Shown piece after piece: positions 1 through 8,896 of a DNA stretch of 11,035 nt; the first letter of the stretch is position 1, and each line of letters opens with the position of its first letter. The DNA is taken from contig DIKC01000032.1 of NCBI GenBank assembly GCA_002421565.1, positions 1-11,035 on the forward strand, written 5' to 3'. Under the pieces are notes generated by a model, which searched no databases, was not told the DNA's origin, and saw only the letters and a list, made by a program, of their open reading frames with translations. Both the position numbers and the translations under genes were made by a program. Source of the DNA: Desulfobulbaceae bacterium UBA5628. Lineage in GTDB: Bacteria; Desulfobacterota; Desulfobulbia; Desulfobulbales; Desulfurivibrionaceae.

Positions 1-1137
1 GTGGAAAAGCTCGACGCCCTGGTCAACGCGGTGGGCGAGCTGGTGATCATGCAGTCGCTGGTGCGCCAGAATCCCCTGATCACCAAGATTATCGATCCCA
101 AGCTGGTCAAGGATTTCGCCCAGCTAAGCCGGATCACCTCGGAATTGCAGCGCACCGCCATGTCGATGCGGATGGTGCCGATCAAGCAGACCTTCGACAA
201 GATGATCCGCCTGGTGCGTGATCTTTCCAAGAAGACCGGCAAGAAGGTCGATCTGATCATGGATGGGGCGGAAACCGAGATCGACCGCAACATGGTCGAT
301 TCGATCTACGATCCCCTGGTTCACATGATGCGCAATTCGGTGGATCACGGCATTCAGCCACCGGAGGATCGGAGCAAACACGGCAAGCCGCCGGTCGGCA
401 CCGTCCATTTGCGCGCCTACCAGAAGGGCGGCAACATGGTGATCGAGATCGAGGACGACGGCGAGGGTCTCAATACCGAAAAGATCCGTCAGAAGGCGAT
501 CAGTCGCGGCATTATCCAGCCGGGCGACAATCTCTCCGATCACGAACTGAACAACCTGATTTTCATGGCCGGTTTCTCCACCGCCGACCAGATCACCGAT
601 GTTTCCGGTCGCGGGGTGGGGATGGACGTGGTCAAGAAAGGGGTGGAGAAACTGCGCGGTAAGGTGGAGGTTCAGAGCCAGCCCGGCAAGGGAAGCCTCT
701 TCGTCATCCGCCTGCCCTTGACCCTGGCGATCATCGACGGGATCATCGTCCGGGTGGGGAGCGAACGCTACATCATTCCCACCATCGCCATTCAGGAATC
801 GATGCGGCCGGAACGCAAGAATTATAACACCGTGCATAACCGGGGCGAGGCCCTGCTGGTGCGGGGAGAGCTGGTGCCGATCATTCGCCTTTACCAGCTT
901 TTCGGGGTGGAAACGGTCAACACCGACCCCTGCGAGGCGATTGTGGTGGTGGTGGAAAATGAAGGCCGGCGGCGGGCTTTGATGGTGGATGAACTGCTGG
1001 GTAAGGAAGAAGTGGTGATCAAGAACCTGGGCGGGATGCAGGATGTGAAAGGGGTGGCCGGCGGCACCATCCTCGGCGACGGCCGGGTGGGTCTGATCCT
1101 CGATCTGGCCGGGATCATCGCCTCCAGCGCGGAATAA
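1..1137 (+). CDS. cheA: Chemotaxis histidine kinase CheA (3' part; N-terminus outside window)
   Basis: CheA autophosphorylates on a P1-domain histidine and passes the phosphate to CheY and CheB, under control of receptors bound through CheW. The visible 378 residues begin at the P3 dimerisation domain (residues about 1-60, ending in the MRMVPI motif at 57-61). The GHKL ATPase domain P4 follows, with an N box at 108-118 (H108, N112), G1 box DDGEG at 152-156, F box near 188-194 and G2 box GRGVGMDVV at 203-211. A CheW-like P5 domain runs from about 243 to the end. The P1 and P2 domains must lie upstream, so the GTG at position 1 is an internal valine codon and not a start. The gene is followed 26 bp later by cheW on the same strand. 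The identification is firm; only the missing 5' part is unknown. Confidence 0.97.
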   Translation: MEKLDALVNAVGELVIMQSLVRQNPLITKIIDPKLVKDFAQLSRITSELQRTAMSMRMVPIKQTFDKMIRLVRDLSKKTGKKVDLIMDGAETEIDRNMVDSIYDPLVHMMRNSVDHGIQPPEDRSKHGKPPVGTVHLRAYQKGGNMVIEIEDDGEGLNTEKIRQKAISRGIIQPGDNLSDHELNNLIFMAGFSTADQITDVSGRGVGMDVVKKGVEKLRGKVEVQSQPGKGSLFVIRLPLTLAIIDGIIVRVGSERYIIPTIAIQESMRPERKNYNTVHNRGEALLVRGELVPIIRLYQLFGVETVNTDPCEAIVVVVENEGRRRALMVDELLGKEEVVIKNLGGMQDVKGVAGGTILGDGRVGLILDLAGIIASSAE

Positions 1138-1149
1138 ACCGGATCGTGA

Positions 1150-1157
1150 GAGAGGAG
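1150..1157 (+). promoter_or_regulatory. Strong ribosome binding site of cheW
   Basis: A purine-rich stretch containing GAGAGGAGG lies just upstream of the ATG at 1164. It decides the start in favour of 1164 over the in-frame ATG at 1215, which would remove 17 poorly conserved N-terminal residues. Confidence 0.7.
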
Positions 1158-1163
1158 GAATAA

Positions 1164-1679
1164 ATGGAAGCGGCGGAAACCACGGAAGTACGGTTGGGAC
1201 ATGGCGAGCGGGGAATGCAGGAACTGGCCGGTAAATACCTCACTTTTTCCCTTGGTCACGAGGATTACGGGGTCGGCATCCTCAAGGTCCGGGAGATCAT
1301 CGGGGTGATGGAAATCACCGCCGTGCCCCACACGCCCTCCTACATCAAAGGGGTTATCAATCTGCGGGGGCGGGTGATTCCGGTCCTTGACCTGCGGCTC
1401 AAATTCGACATGCCGGCCAAGGAATATGACGAACGCACCTGCGTGATCGTGGTGGAAGTCCAGGGCGGCAACGGCGCGATTCAGGTGGGGATGGTGGTGG
1501 ATTCGGTTTCCGAGGTGCTCAACATCGGAGCGGCCGAGATCGAGCCGCCTCCTTCCCTGGGCGCCTCTTCCGACGGAGACAACATCCTGGGGATGGCCAA
1601 GGTCAAGGGCGAGGTCAAGATTCTTCTCGATATCGACCGGGTGGTGGGCGATGGCGTGTTGAAACAGTTTGAGGCATAG
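1164..1679 (+). CDS. cheW: Chemotaxis coupling protein CheW
   Basis: CheW is the cytoplasmic adaptor that links chemoreceptors to the P5 domain of CheA in the signalling array. The 171-residue protein has a short variable N-terminus (1-20) and then a single CheW domain. The domain starts at about residue 24 (KYLTFSLG) and includes the family hallmark NLRGRVIPVLDLR at 66-78, a central strand pair around 92-116 and a C-terminal strand-helix ending at 152-162 (KILLDIDRVV). The length is typical for CheW. The start at 1164 is supported by a strong Shine-Dalgarno sequence. The gene ends in two consecutive in-frame stops (TAG TAA) and cheR begins 12 bp after the first, which points to co-transcription with cheA and cheR. 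Confidence 0.96.
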   Translation: MEAAETTEVRLGHGERGMQELAGKYLTFSLGHEDYGVGILKVREIIGVMEITAVPHTPSYIKGVINLRGRVIPVLDLRLKFDMPAKEYDERTCVIVVEVQGGNGAIQVGMVVDSVSEVLNIGAAEIEPPPSLGASSDGDNILGMAKVKGEVKILLDIDRVVGDGVLKQFEA

Positions 1680-1691
1680 TAAGCGCCCCGG

Positions 1692-2549
1692 ATGGCAAGA
1701 GATCTGACCGACAGTTTTGGCCTGAAGAAAAAGCAGCTTACCGATTCCCTTTTTCAAAAATTCAGTGATCTGGTTTATCAGAAAACCGGCATCTATCTGA
1801 AGCCGGAAAAGAAGGAACTGCTCAACGCCCGCCTGGGCAAGCGTTTGCGCGCCCTGGGCATTGATTCGTTCGGTGATTATTACCAGTATGTAACCCGCGA
1901 CAACAGCGGCGAAGAATTGGTGCAGATGATCGATGTCGTCTCCACCAATTTCACCAGTTTTTTTCGGGAAAATGCTCATTTCGAACTGCTGACCAATCGG
2001 GTGCTACCGGAGTTGACCGGCCGGGCCGCCCGTAAAAAAGAGCTTCTTTTCTGGTCCGCCGCCTCATCTTCCGGGGAGGAGCCATACACCATGGCCCTGG
2101 TGGTGGAGGATTTTTTTGAGAAACTGGCGGGCTGGCGTTACCGGATCATGGCCACCGACATTTCCACCAAGGTGCTGGCCCATGCCAAGCGGGGAGTATA
2201 TCCCGCCGACCGGGTAACCAAGGTGCCCAAACCCTATCTCAAAAGATATTTTCAGCGGGGAGTGGGGCAGTCTTCCGGCTATGTCCGGCTCAAGGATGAT
2301 ATTCGCCAGCGGATCAGTTTTGAGCGTTTCAACCTGATGCACGATTTTCCCTGGCATGAGGAGATTGACGTTATTTTCTGCCGCAACGTGATGATCTATT
2401 TTAACCGGGAAACCCAGCAGACCCTGGTCAATAAATTTTATCGGGCCTTGGCGCCGGGCGGGTTTCTCTTTATCGGACACTCCGAGAGTATTTCCAATTT
2501 GCAGCACAAATTCATTCAGATCGACGCCACCGCCTATCAGAAAAAATAG
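1692..2549 (+). CDS. cheR: Chemoreceptor glutamate methyltransferase CheR
   Basis: CheR uses S-adenosylmethionine to methylate glutamates on chemoreceptors, which drives adaptation. The 285-residue protein has the all-alpha CheR N-terminal domain (about 15-80), with the conserved TNFTSFFRE element at 85-93 whose Arg92 is a family hallmark. The Rossmann methyltransferase domain follows: SAM motif WSAASSSGEEPY at 121-132, acidic residue in ATDIS at 154-158, FNLM at 213-216, CRNVMIYF at 230-237 and GGFLFIGHSES at 256-266. The length and motif order match stand-alone CheR with no fused TPR or PAS. The start at 1692 lacks a good Shine-Dalgarno sequence and sits 12 bp after cheW, so translation may depend on coupling. 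It works against CheB and CheD, encoded in the same operon. Confidence 0.96.
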   Translation: MARDLTDSFGLKKKQLTDSLFQKFSDLVYQKTGIYLKPEKKELLNARLGKRLRALGIDSFGDYYQYVTRDNSGEELVQMIDVVSTNFTSFFRENAHFELLTNRVLPELTGRAARKKELLFWSAASSSGEEPYTMALVVEDFFEKLAGWRYRIMATDISTKVLAHAKRGVYPADRVTKVPKPYLKRYFQRGVGQSSGYVRLKDDIRQRISFERFNLMHDFPWHEEIDVIFCRNVMIYFNRETQQTLVNKFYRALAPGGFLFIGHSESISNLQHKFIQIDATAYQKK

Positions 2550-2609
2550 GGCTGGCGACAAAACAGGCCAGGGGGGCAGCCTTTCTGGCGGTATGAGGAA
2601 TCACGGTTC

Positions 2610-3089
2610 ATGAAAATTGTAGTTGGCATATCCGACATGAAGGTGAGCAACAAGCCGGAAGACGTGTTGATCACTTATTCCCTTGGTTCCTGTATCGGGG
2701 TGGTGATCTGGGATCCGGTGGCCCGGGTGGCCGGGCTTCTTCATTATATGCTGCCCGACTCCTCCCTGGACAAGGACAAGGCCCAGGCCAAGCCTTTCAT
2801 GTTCGCCGATACCGGCATCCCCATGCTCTTCAAGGAAACCTACAAATACGGGGCGCTCAAGACCAGAATGGTGGTCAAGGTGGTAGGCGGCTCCCAGATT
2901 ATGGACAATGCCGGAATCTTCAACATCGGCAAGCGTAATCACGCGGTGGTGCGTAAGATGTTCTGGAAAAACAACATCATGATCGCCAAGGAAGATGTCG
3001 GCGGCACCAGCAACCGGACGATCAGCATCGAGGTCGGCACCGGCCTGACCAACTTGAAGGTCTCGGGACGAGGAGAGTTTACCCTATGA
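2610..3089 (+). CDS. cheD: Chemoreceptor glutamine deamidase CheD
   Basis: CheD hydrolyses specific receptor glutamines to glutamates, making them substrates for CheR, and in many species it is modulated by CheC-family proteins. The 159-residue protein has the expected catalytic set: Thr22 and Cys28 in TYSLGSCIGV (22-31) and His45 in LLHYMLPD (43-50). The spacing matches the Thr/Cys/His triad known from Thermotoga CheD. A conserved GG(S)xIMD segment lies near 94-99. An AGG-containing Shine-Dalgarno sequence near 2595-2599 precedes the ATG. A 60-bp gap separates it from cheR, and its stop overlaps the next gene's start by 4 bp. A cheX-like gene, but no cheC, lies downstream, so the partner of CheD in this organism is open. 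Confidence 0.95.
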   Translation: MKIVVGISDMKVSNKPEDVLITYSLGSCIGVVIWDPVARVAGLLHYMLPDSSLDKDKAQAKPFMFADTGIPMLFKETYKYGALKTRMVVKVVGGSQIMDNAGIFNIGKRNHAVVRKMFWKNNIMIAKEDVGGTSNRTISIEVGTGLTNLKVSGRGEFTL

Positions 3090-3931
3090 GCCGCGTGGAA
3101 GAAATTATCAATCTGGTTCAGCATGTGCAGCCGTTCCCCAAGGTGGTTCAGCGGGTGATGGAGCTGCTGAAAAACCCGGAAACCGATGCCAAGACCCTGG
3201 CCGAGGTAATCCAGCTTGATCAGGTGATCACCGCCAATGTGCTGAAGATCTGCAACGCCGCTTATTTCGGGCTGCCCCGCAAGGTTTCGTCCCTGGACGA
3301 GGCATTAGTGGTGATTGGTAACGACACCCTGAAGGACATTATCATCACCAGCAGCAGCGCCCGTTTTTACAAGGGAGCGGTGGGCGCGGGCTACGAACTG
3401 GAGCAGGGCGAGCTGTGGAAGCATTCGGTGGCGGTGGGGATTCTGGCCAAGCATCTGGCCGGCAAGGTCAAGGGGGTGGACCCTGGCGCCGCCTATACGG
3501 TGGGCCTGCTCCACGATATCGGCAAGCGCTTTTTGAGCAGCTTCGTGGCCGACGATTTTGAACGGATCATGGCCAAGGTGGCCCAGGGCAAGGATTCCTT
3601 CGTGGAAACGGAAAAGGAACTGCTGGGGATCACCCACGCCGAATTGGGCGCGATTATTCTCAAGAAATGGGAGTTCCCGGAGGAGATGCAGCAGGCGGTG
3701 CGGGAGCATCACGATCCCGATGCCTTGGAAAAGGCGCCGCTTACCGCCATGCTCGCCCTGAGCAATGCCCTGGTGATCTCCATGGGGATCGGGGTGGGGG
3801 CCGACGGGCTGGCCACCAAGCTGCGGGGCGAGGGCTTGAAGCGTTTCGGGATCACCCCGCCGATTCTGGATATGTGTATGGCCAACCTCTTCCATGAGAT
3901 GGAGCAGGCTGAGGAACTTTTGAATTTGTAA
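3086..3931 (+). CDS. HDOD domain signalling protein
   Basis: This is a single-domain HDOD protein, a family related to HD and HD-GYP phosphohydrolases but usually thought to act in signalling without proven enzyme activity. The 281-residue sequence covers one full HDOD domain. The N-terminal helices run from FPKVVQRVMELL (17-28) through the hallmark QLDQVITANVLKICNAAYFG (43-62) to the ALVVIG element (73-78). The HD core is unusually complete: His113 (LWKHS), His143-Asp144 (LLHDIGK), His184 (ITHAELG) and His208-His209 (REHHD). The ATG overlaps the cheD stop as ATGA, and AGGAGAG at 3071-3077 inside cheD provides a good Shine-Dalgarno sequence 8 bp away, so the two are probably translationally coupled. 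Location inside the che operon suggests a role in chemotaxis or linked second-messenger control, but its substrate or partner cannot be read from the sequence. Confidence 0.9.
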   Translation: MSRVEEIINLVQHVQPFPKVVQRVMELLKNPETDAKTLAEVIQLDQVITANVLKICNAAYFGLPRKVSSLDEALVVIGNDTLKDIIITSSSARFYKGAVGAGYELEQGELWKHSVAVGILAKHLAGKVKGVDPGAAYTVGLLHDIGKRFLSSFVADDFERIMAKVAQGKDSFVETEKELLGITHAELGAIILKKWEFPEEMQQAVREHHDPDALEKAPLTAMLALSNALVISMGIGVGADGLATKLRGEGLKRFGITPPILDMCMANLFHEMEQAEELLNL

Positions 3932-4004
3932 GGCGACGACGCGAGTCGGGGCTAATCTTGCAGGGGGAAGCCGGCGCGGCTGGTTTCGAGAAAGGAGCTT
4001 AGAT

Positions 4005-4442
4005 ATGGCGTTTAATATTTTGGTGGCGGACGATTCGGGAACCATGCGGGCCGTAATCAAGAAGACGGTGGAGATGTCCGGGGTGCCGGTGGGTCGGTTT
4101 TTCGATGCCGAAAACGGCCAGGAGGCCTTGGGGATTCTGGAAAACAACTGGATCGACGTAATTCTTTCCGATATCAACATGCCGGTGATGGGCGGGATGG
4201 AGCTGTTGCAGGAGGTTAACCGCAACGAGGATTTCAGACGTATTCCCCTGATCTTCATCACCACCGAATCCAGCGAGGCCAGGATGGATGAAGCGCGGCG
4301 GCTGGGGGTGGCGGGCTACGTGAAGAAGCCGTTCATGCCGGAAACGATCAAGAAAATGCTTTATGAAGTCCTGGAAAAGGCGTACCAGCATAAGGCCGAA
4401 GAGGCCCCGGCGGCGCCCGCGGATGATGATATGGATTTCTAA
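4005..4442 (+). CDS. cheY: Chemotaxis response regulator CheY with acidic C-terminal tail
   Basis: This single-domain receiver is phosphorylated by CheA and carries the signal to the flagellar switch. It has the acidic pair Asp9-Asp10, phosphoacceptor Asp56 (LSDINMP), the switch Thr at 86/87, the aromatic Tyr105 and Lys108 in KKPF. No output domain is present. The receiver fold ends near residue 125, and a 17-20 residue tail rich in Ala, Pro and Asp follows, ending DDDMDF; classical CheY (about 120-130 residues) lacks this. AAAGGAG at 3991-3997, 7 bp before the ATG, is a strong Shine-Dalgarno sequence. The gene sits 73 bp after the HDOD gene and 32 bp before the cheX-like gene, as expected for a regulator next to its phosphatase. 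It could instead serve a non-flagellar output, but the operon context favours CheY. Confidence 0.92.
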   Translation: MAFNILVADDSGTMRAVIKKTVEMSGVPVGRFFDAENGQEALGILENNWIDVILSDINMPVMGGMELLQEVNRNEDFRRIPLIFITTESSEARMDEARRLGVAGYVKKPFMPETIKKMLYEVLEKAYQHKAEEAPAAPADDDMDF

Positions 4443-4474
4443 CGACGGAAGCAAGGGAGCGGGGAGGATAAGCG

Positions 4475-6706
<2,232 letters not shown>

Positions 6707-6724
6707 AAATAGTTAATTTTTTTC

Positions 6725-6754
6725 TTGATTTCTGCCGACCTTTTCAGATATAGC
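6725..6754 (+). promoter_or_regulatory. Candidate promoter of the carboxypeptidase gene
   Basis: TTGATT at 6725-6730 (4 of 6 match to a sigma-70 -35) is followed after 18 bp by TATAGC at 6749-6754 (4 of 6 match to a -10). It lies in an AT-rich divergent spacer about 60 bp before the ATG at 6811. The -10 overlaps the left arm of the inverted repeat at 6751-6781. This is a consensus-based guess only. Confidence 0.3.
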
Positions 6755-6781
6755 CTGAATAAAAGATTGCCTTTCAGGCTA
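6751..6781. repeat. 9-bp perfect inverted repeat upstream of the carboxypeptidase gene
   Basis: TAGCCTGAA at 6751-6759 is repeated in reverse complement as TTCAGGCTA at 6773-6781, with a 13-nt AT-rich loop. There is no following T-run, so it does not look like an intrinsic terminator. The position just upstream of the Shine-Dalgarno sequence of the 6811 gene suits an operator or a leader hairpin. Confidence 0.6.
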
Positions 6782-6810
6782 CTTTAACAGAGCAGTGGGG
6801 AGAGTACAAA

Positions 6811-7812
6811 ATGCATTTTGCCGGCGCGTTGCGGTTTTCGATTCTTGTCTGGTTGGGGTTGATCCTCATTGGCGGAGAAGCCGTTGCCCAACAGATCATC
6901 TCTTCCAGCCACAAAAGCTCTCCGGGGCAGGCAAAGGGAAGCGGCCGGGCCGCCACCGTGGTTCTAAAGAGCAACGCCATCGGGGCCGCCAAGAGTCGCC
7001 CTGATGAGGCCGTTCCGGTGGTCGGCAATGTCGCCCGCCTGGAGCGGAGTATTTCCGCTCGCAGCGCCATTATCATGGACGCGGCCAGCGGCCACACCCT
7101 TTACGCGATGAATCCCGATCAGCCCCGGCAGCCGGCCAGTACGATCAAGGTTCTTACCGGTCTGATCGCCTTGGAATCCCTCAAGCGGCAGGAGTTGGTG
7201 CCGACCAGCAAGCGGGCGGCGGCCATGCCCCGTTCCAAGATTTATCTCCAGCCGGGCAAATCATACCGGGCCAATGATCTGATTAACGCGGTGCTGATGG
7301 CCTCGGCCAATGACGCCAGCGTCGCCTTGGCCGAAAAGATCGCCGGTTCCGAGTCGGCCTTTGCCCGCTTGATGACCAGCAAGGCCAGGGCAATGGGGGC
7401 GCGGAATACGGTGATTAAAACCGCCAACGGCCTGACCGCCCAAGGGCAACGCTCTACCGCCCGCGATTTGGCGATGATTTTTCGCCAGGCCATGACCGAT
7501 GACGAATTTTCCAGCCGGATGGGTTATAAGGCGGTCAAAACCGGTTTCGGCCAGACCATCCGTACCCACAACAAGGCGCTCTGGCAGATCCACGGCACCG
7601 AAGGCGGCAAGACCGGCTTTACCCGGGCTGCCGGCCAGACCTATGTCGGCAAATTCCGGCGCGGCGACAGCGAACTGATCGTGGCCCTGATGGGCAGCCA
7701 GACCATGTGGGACGATGTCAAAAATCTGGTGGAGTTCGGTTTCCAGCAGCAGCAGGGGATGATGGCCTCCCTGGTCATCCTCGACGACAGCAAGAAAAAT
7801 TCCAACCTTTAG
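6811..7812 (+). CDS. Secreted D-alanyl-D-alanine carboxypeptidase (peptidase S11, PBP5/6-like)
   Basis: The enzyme trims the terminal D-Ala of peptidoglycan pentapeptides in the periplasm. The 333-residue protein starts with a signal peptide (hydrophobic core about 10-21, likely cleavage after AVA at 24-26). A 50-residue linker rich in Ser, Ala, Gly and Lys follows, then the penicilloyl-serine catalytic domain from about 82. The three active-site motifs are present in order: Ser110-x-x-Lys113 (PASTIK), Ser165-Ala-Asn167 (MASAND) and Lys267-Thr-Gly (GGKTGFT). The protein ends soon after the catalytic domain, so the C-terminal beta domain and amphipathic membrane anchor of PBP5 are absent; it is probably soluble or loosely attached. 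GGGGAG at 6797-6802, 8 bp before the ATG, supports the start. Its stop overlaps the stop of the opposing cysteine-cluster gene. A D,D-endopeptidase activity (PBP7-like) cannot be excluded. Confidence 0.9.
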   Translation: MHFAGALRFSILVWLGLILIGGEAVAQQIISSSHKSSPGQAKGSGRAATVVLKSNAIGAAKSRPDEAVPVVGNVARLERSISARSAIIMDAASGHTLYAMNPDQPRQPASTIKVLTGLIALESLKRQELVPTSKRAAAMPRSKIYLQPGKSYRANDLINAVLMASANDASVALAEKIAGSESAFARLMTSKARAMGARNTVIKTANGLTAQGQRSTARDLAMIFRQAMTDDEFSSRMGYKAVKTGFGQTIRTHNKALWQIHGTEGGKTGFTRAAGQTYVGKFRRGDSELIVALMGSQTMWDDVKNLVEFGFQQQQGMMASLVILDDSKKNSNL

Positions 7813-8819
7813 CCTTTGTTGCTTCGGAACACGGGTTCAAGGCCGGACAGCTCGGCAAAGCGGGCTATTTCCTCCTGCAAGGCCCGGACATAGGGGCAAT
7901 CCCAGACCGCCAGCAAGTTGTTGCGTCGCCTGAACCGGGAGAGGGTAGTTTCCCGCCCGCGTTCCCCATCGTTGATTTTTTCAATCACATAGGCAAAAAT
8001 TTGCGGCCGGCGGCACACCTGGGGCCGTTCCCGGTAAATTCGGCAACGGCCGTCCGTTGCCAGTTGCGGGCAGGTGCTGGCCTTGGGCAGGATCAGGCTC
8101 CATCCCGAACGCCAGTGGTAGATGGCCGGCCCTTGCTGGGTTTGCATGGGGGGGGGCGCCAGCGGTTCGATCACCGGCAAGGGAAAAAGCCTGGTTTCGG
8201 GCGCGGTCAGCGGAATTTCAAAGAACTCTTGGCGCATTTCCGGGCTTGGGCCGGTGCAGCAGAGGGTGCATCGGCAAGGGGCGCAGAGCAAACTGTTGAG
8301 CGCCTCCAGTTCCCGCGTCAGCACCGCCTGGCTTACCCATAGCTCCAGGGCTTCCAGGGGCGAGAGCGGTGATCCCTCTTCATCGCATATTTCCCGGGCT
8401 GAAAGGTCGTTGTTTTTAAGTCGTTCCAGCTCCCGCAACTGCGGCAGCAAGGGGTTCAGTACTGCCCGCGGATCAGGATAGCGCAGACCGGCGGTTTCCA
8501 CCGGTTCGCTGAGTTGGGTCAGCAATTCCTCAATGGTTCCGAAGGGGCCGGTGAGATAAAGTAGATTGAGCAGCCGCACCAAGGGCAGGAGCGGCTGGGC
8601 CAGGAGGCGGCGGCCCTCATCGAGGGCGGCGAGCGGGGGAGGGGGTGGCGGGTTGTTCATGGTTGGAAGAAATACCTTTTTTGCCGGTAAAGCGCAAGGA
8701 TCAAAGCCGGTCGCCGTCTGTTTTAGAACAGCCTGATTTGTCGGAATTATGGTGGGATTTATGGATTGACAAAGCACTATTCCGTAGCTACAAGACAATG
8801 GTTCGATGGTTTCAGGCAT
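7809..8819 (-). CDS. YkgJ-type cysteine cluster protein (putative Zn/Fe-chelating domain)
   Basis: This family binds metal through a conserved set of cysteines; its role is unknown. The longest frame is 336 residues. The cysteines fall in three groups: Cys179, 182, 184, 187, 188 (CAPCRCTLCC); Cys250, 259, 269 in the signature CPQLATDGRCRIYRERPQVC; and Cys308. The second group matches the family pattern CPxL...CxIYxxRPxxCR closely. An N-terminal helical region rich in Leu and Glu (about 67-175) has no assignment. Two starts are possible: the ATG at 8819 or the ATG at 8660 (residue 54, followed by six prolines). The stretch between them looks non-coding and contains promoter-like elements, so the shorter 283-residue product is more likely, although neither start has a clear Shine-Dalgarno sequence. 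It converges on the carboxypeptidase gene with a 4-bp stop overlap. Confidence 0.78.
   Translation of the reverse strand: MPETIEPLSCSYGIVLCQSINPTIIPTNQAVLKQTATGFDPCALPAKKVFLPTMNNPPPPPPLAALDEGRRLLAQPLLPLVRLLNLLYLTGPFGTIEELLTQLSEPVETAGLRYPDPRAVLNPLLPQLRELERLKNNDLSAREICDEEGSPLSPLEALELWVSQAVLTRELEALNSLLCAPCRCTLCCTGPSPEMRQEFFEIPLTAPETRLFPLPVIEPLAPPPMQTQQGPAIYHWRSGWSLILPKASTCPQLATDGRCRIYRERPQVCRRPQIFAYVIEKINDGERGRETTLSRFRRRNNLLAVWDCPYVRALQEEIARFAELSGLEPVFRSNKG
8766..8794 (+). promoter_or_regulatory. Candidate sigma-70 promoter for the histidine kinase gene
   Basis: A perfect -35 hexamer TTGACA at 8766-8771 is followed after exactly 17 bp by TACAAG at 8789-8794 (4 of 6 match to a -10). It would start transcription about 95 bp before the kinase ATG at 8897. 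It lies within the 5' extension of the opposing cysteine-cluster frame, which argues that this extension is not translated. Confidence 0.4.
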
Positions 8820-8835
8820 GATTTTTCAAATGGGG

Positions 8836-8870
8836 TGTTTTTGCGCCAGATGTTTTTGTCAGGGTATATA
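8836..8870 (+). promoter_or_regulatory. Direct repeat and TATATA box before the histidine kinase gene
   Basis: TGTTTTTG occurs at 8836-8843 and again at 8851-8858, a period of 15 nt, followed by TATATA at 8865-8870, about 27 bp before the kinase ATG. The repeat occupies the place of a -35 element, the arrangement expected for an activator site at a weak promoter. No binding protein can be named. Confidence 0.3.
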
Positions 8871-8896
8871 GGGGCGACTTTCGTAATTCCAATTCT

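Noticed and set aside
1..3. GTG at the first base as the start of cheA
   Set aside because: The frame opens directly in the conserved P3 domain, so P1 and P2 must lie upstream; the codon is an internal valine.
124..837. Minus-strand open frame within cheA
   Set aside because: Antisense shadow of the CheA kinase domain, with biased His/Asp composition.
891..1979. Long minus-strand open frame of 362 codons across cheA, cheW and cheR
   Set aside because: It is antisense to three clear che genes, is rich in His/Asp/Gly as expected for the mirror frame of GC-rich coding DNA, and shows no domain.
3969..3981. AGCCG-GCG-CGGCT mini-hairpin between the HDOD gene and cheY as a terminator
   Set aside because: A 5-bp stem with a 3-nt loop and no T-run is expected by chance in GC-rich DNA; cheY follows with its own strong Shine-Dalgarno sequence.
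3305..4264. Minus-strand open frame of 319 codons across the HDOD gene and cheY
   Set aside because: It is a mirror frame of two confidently assigned genes with no motif of its own.
7537..7545. KTG at residues 243-245 of the carboxypeptidase as the third active-site motif
   Set aside because: The copy at 267-269 sits in the family context GGKTGFT, with the usual distance from SxN; the first is coincidental.
7707..8342. Plus-strand open frame across the carboxypeptidase end and cysteine-cluster gene
   Set aside because: It is out of frame with one and antisense to the other confirmed gene and has no recognisable domain.
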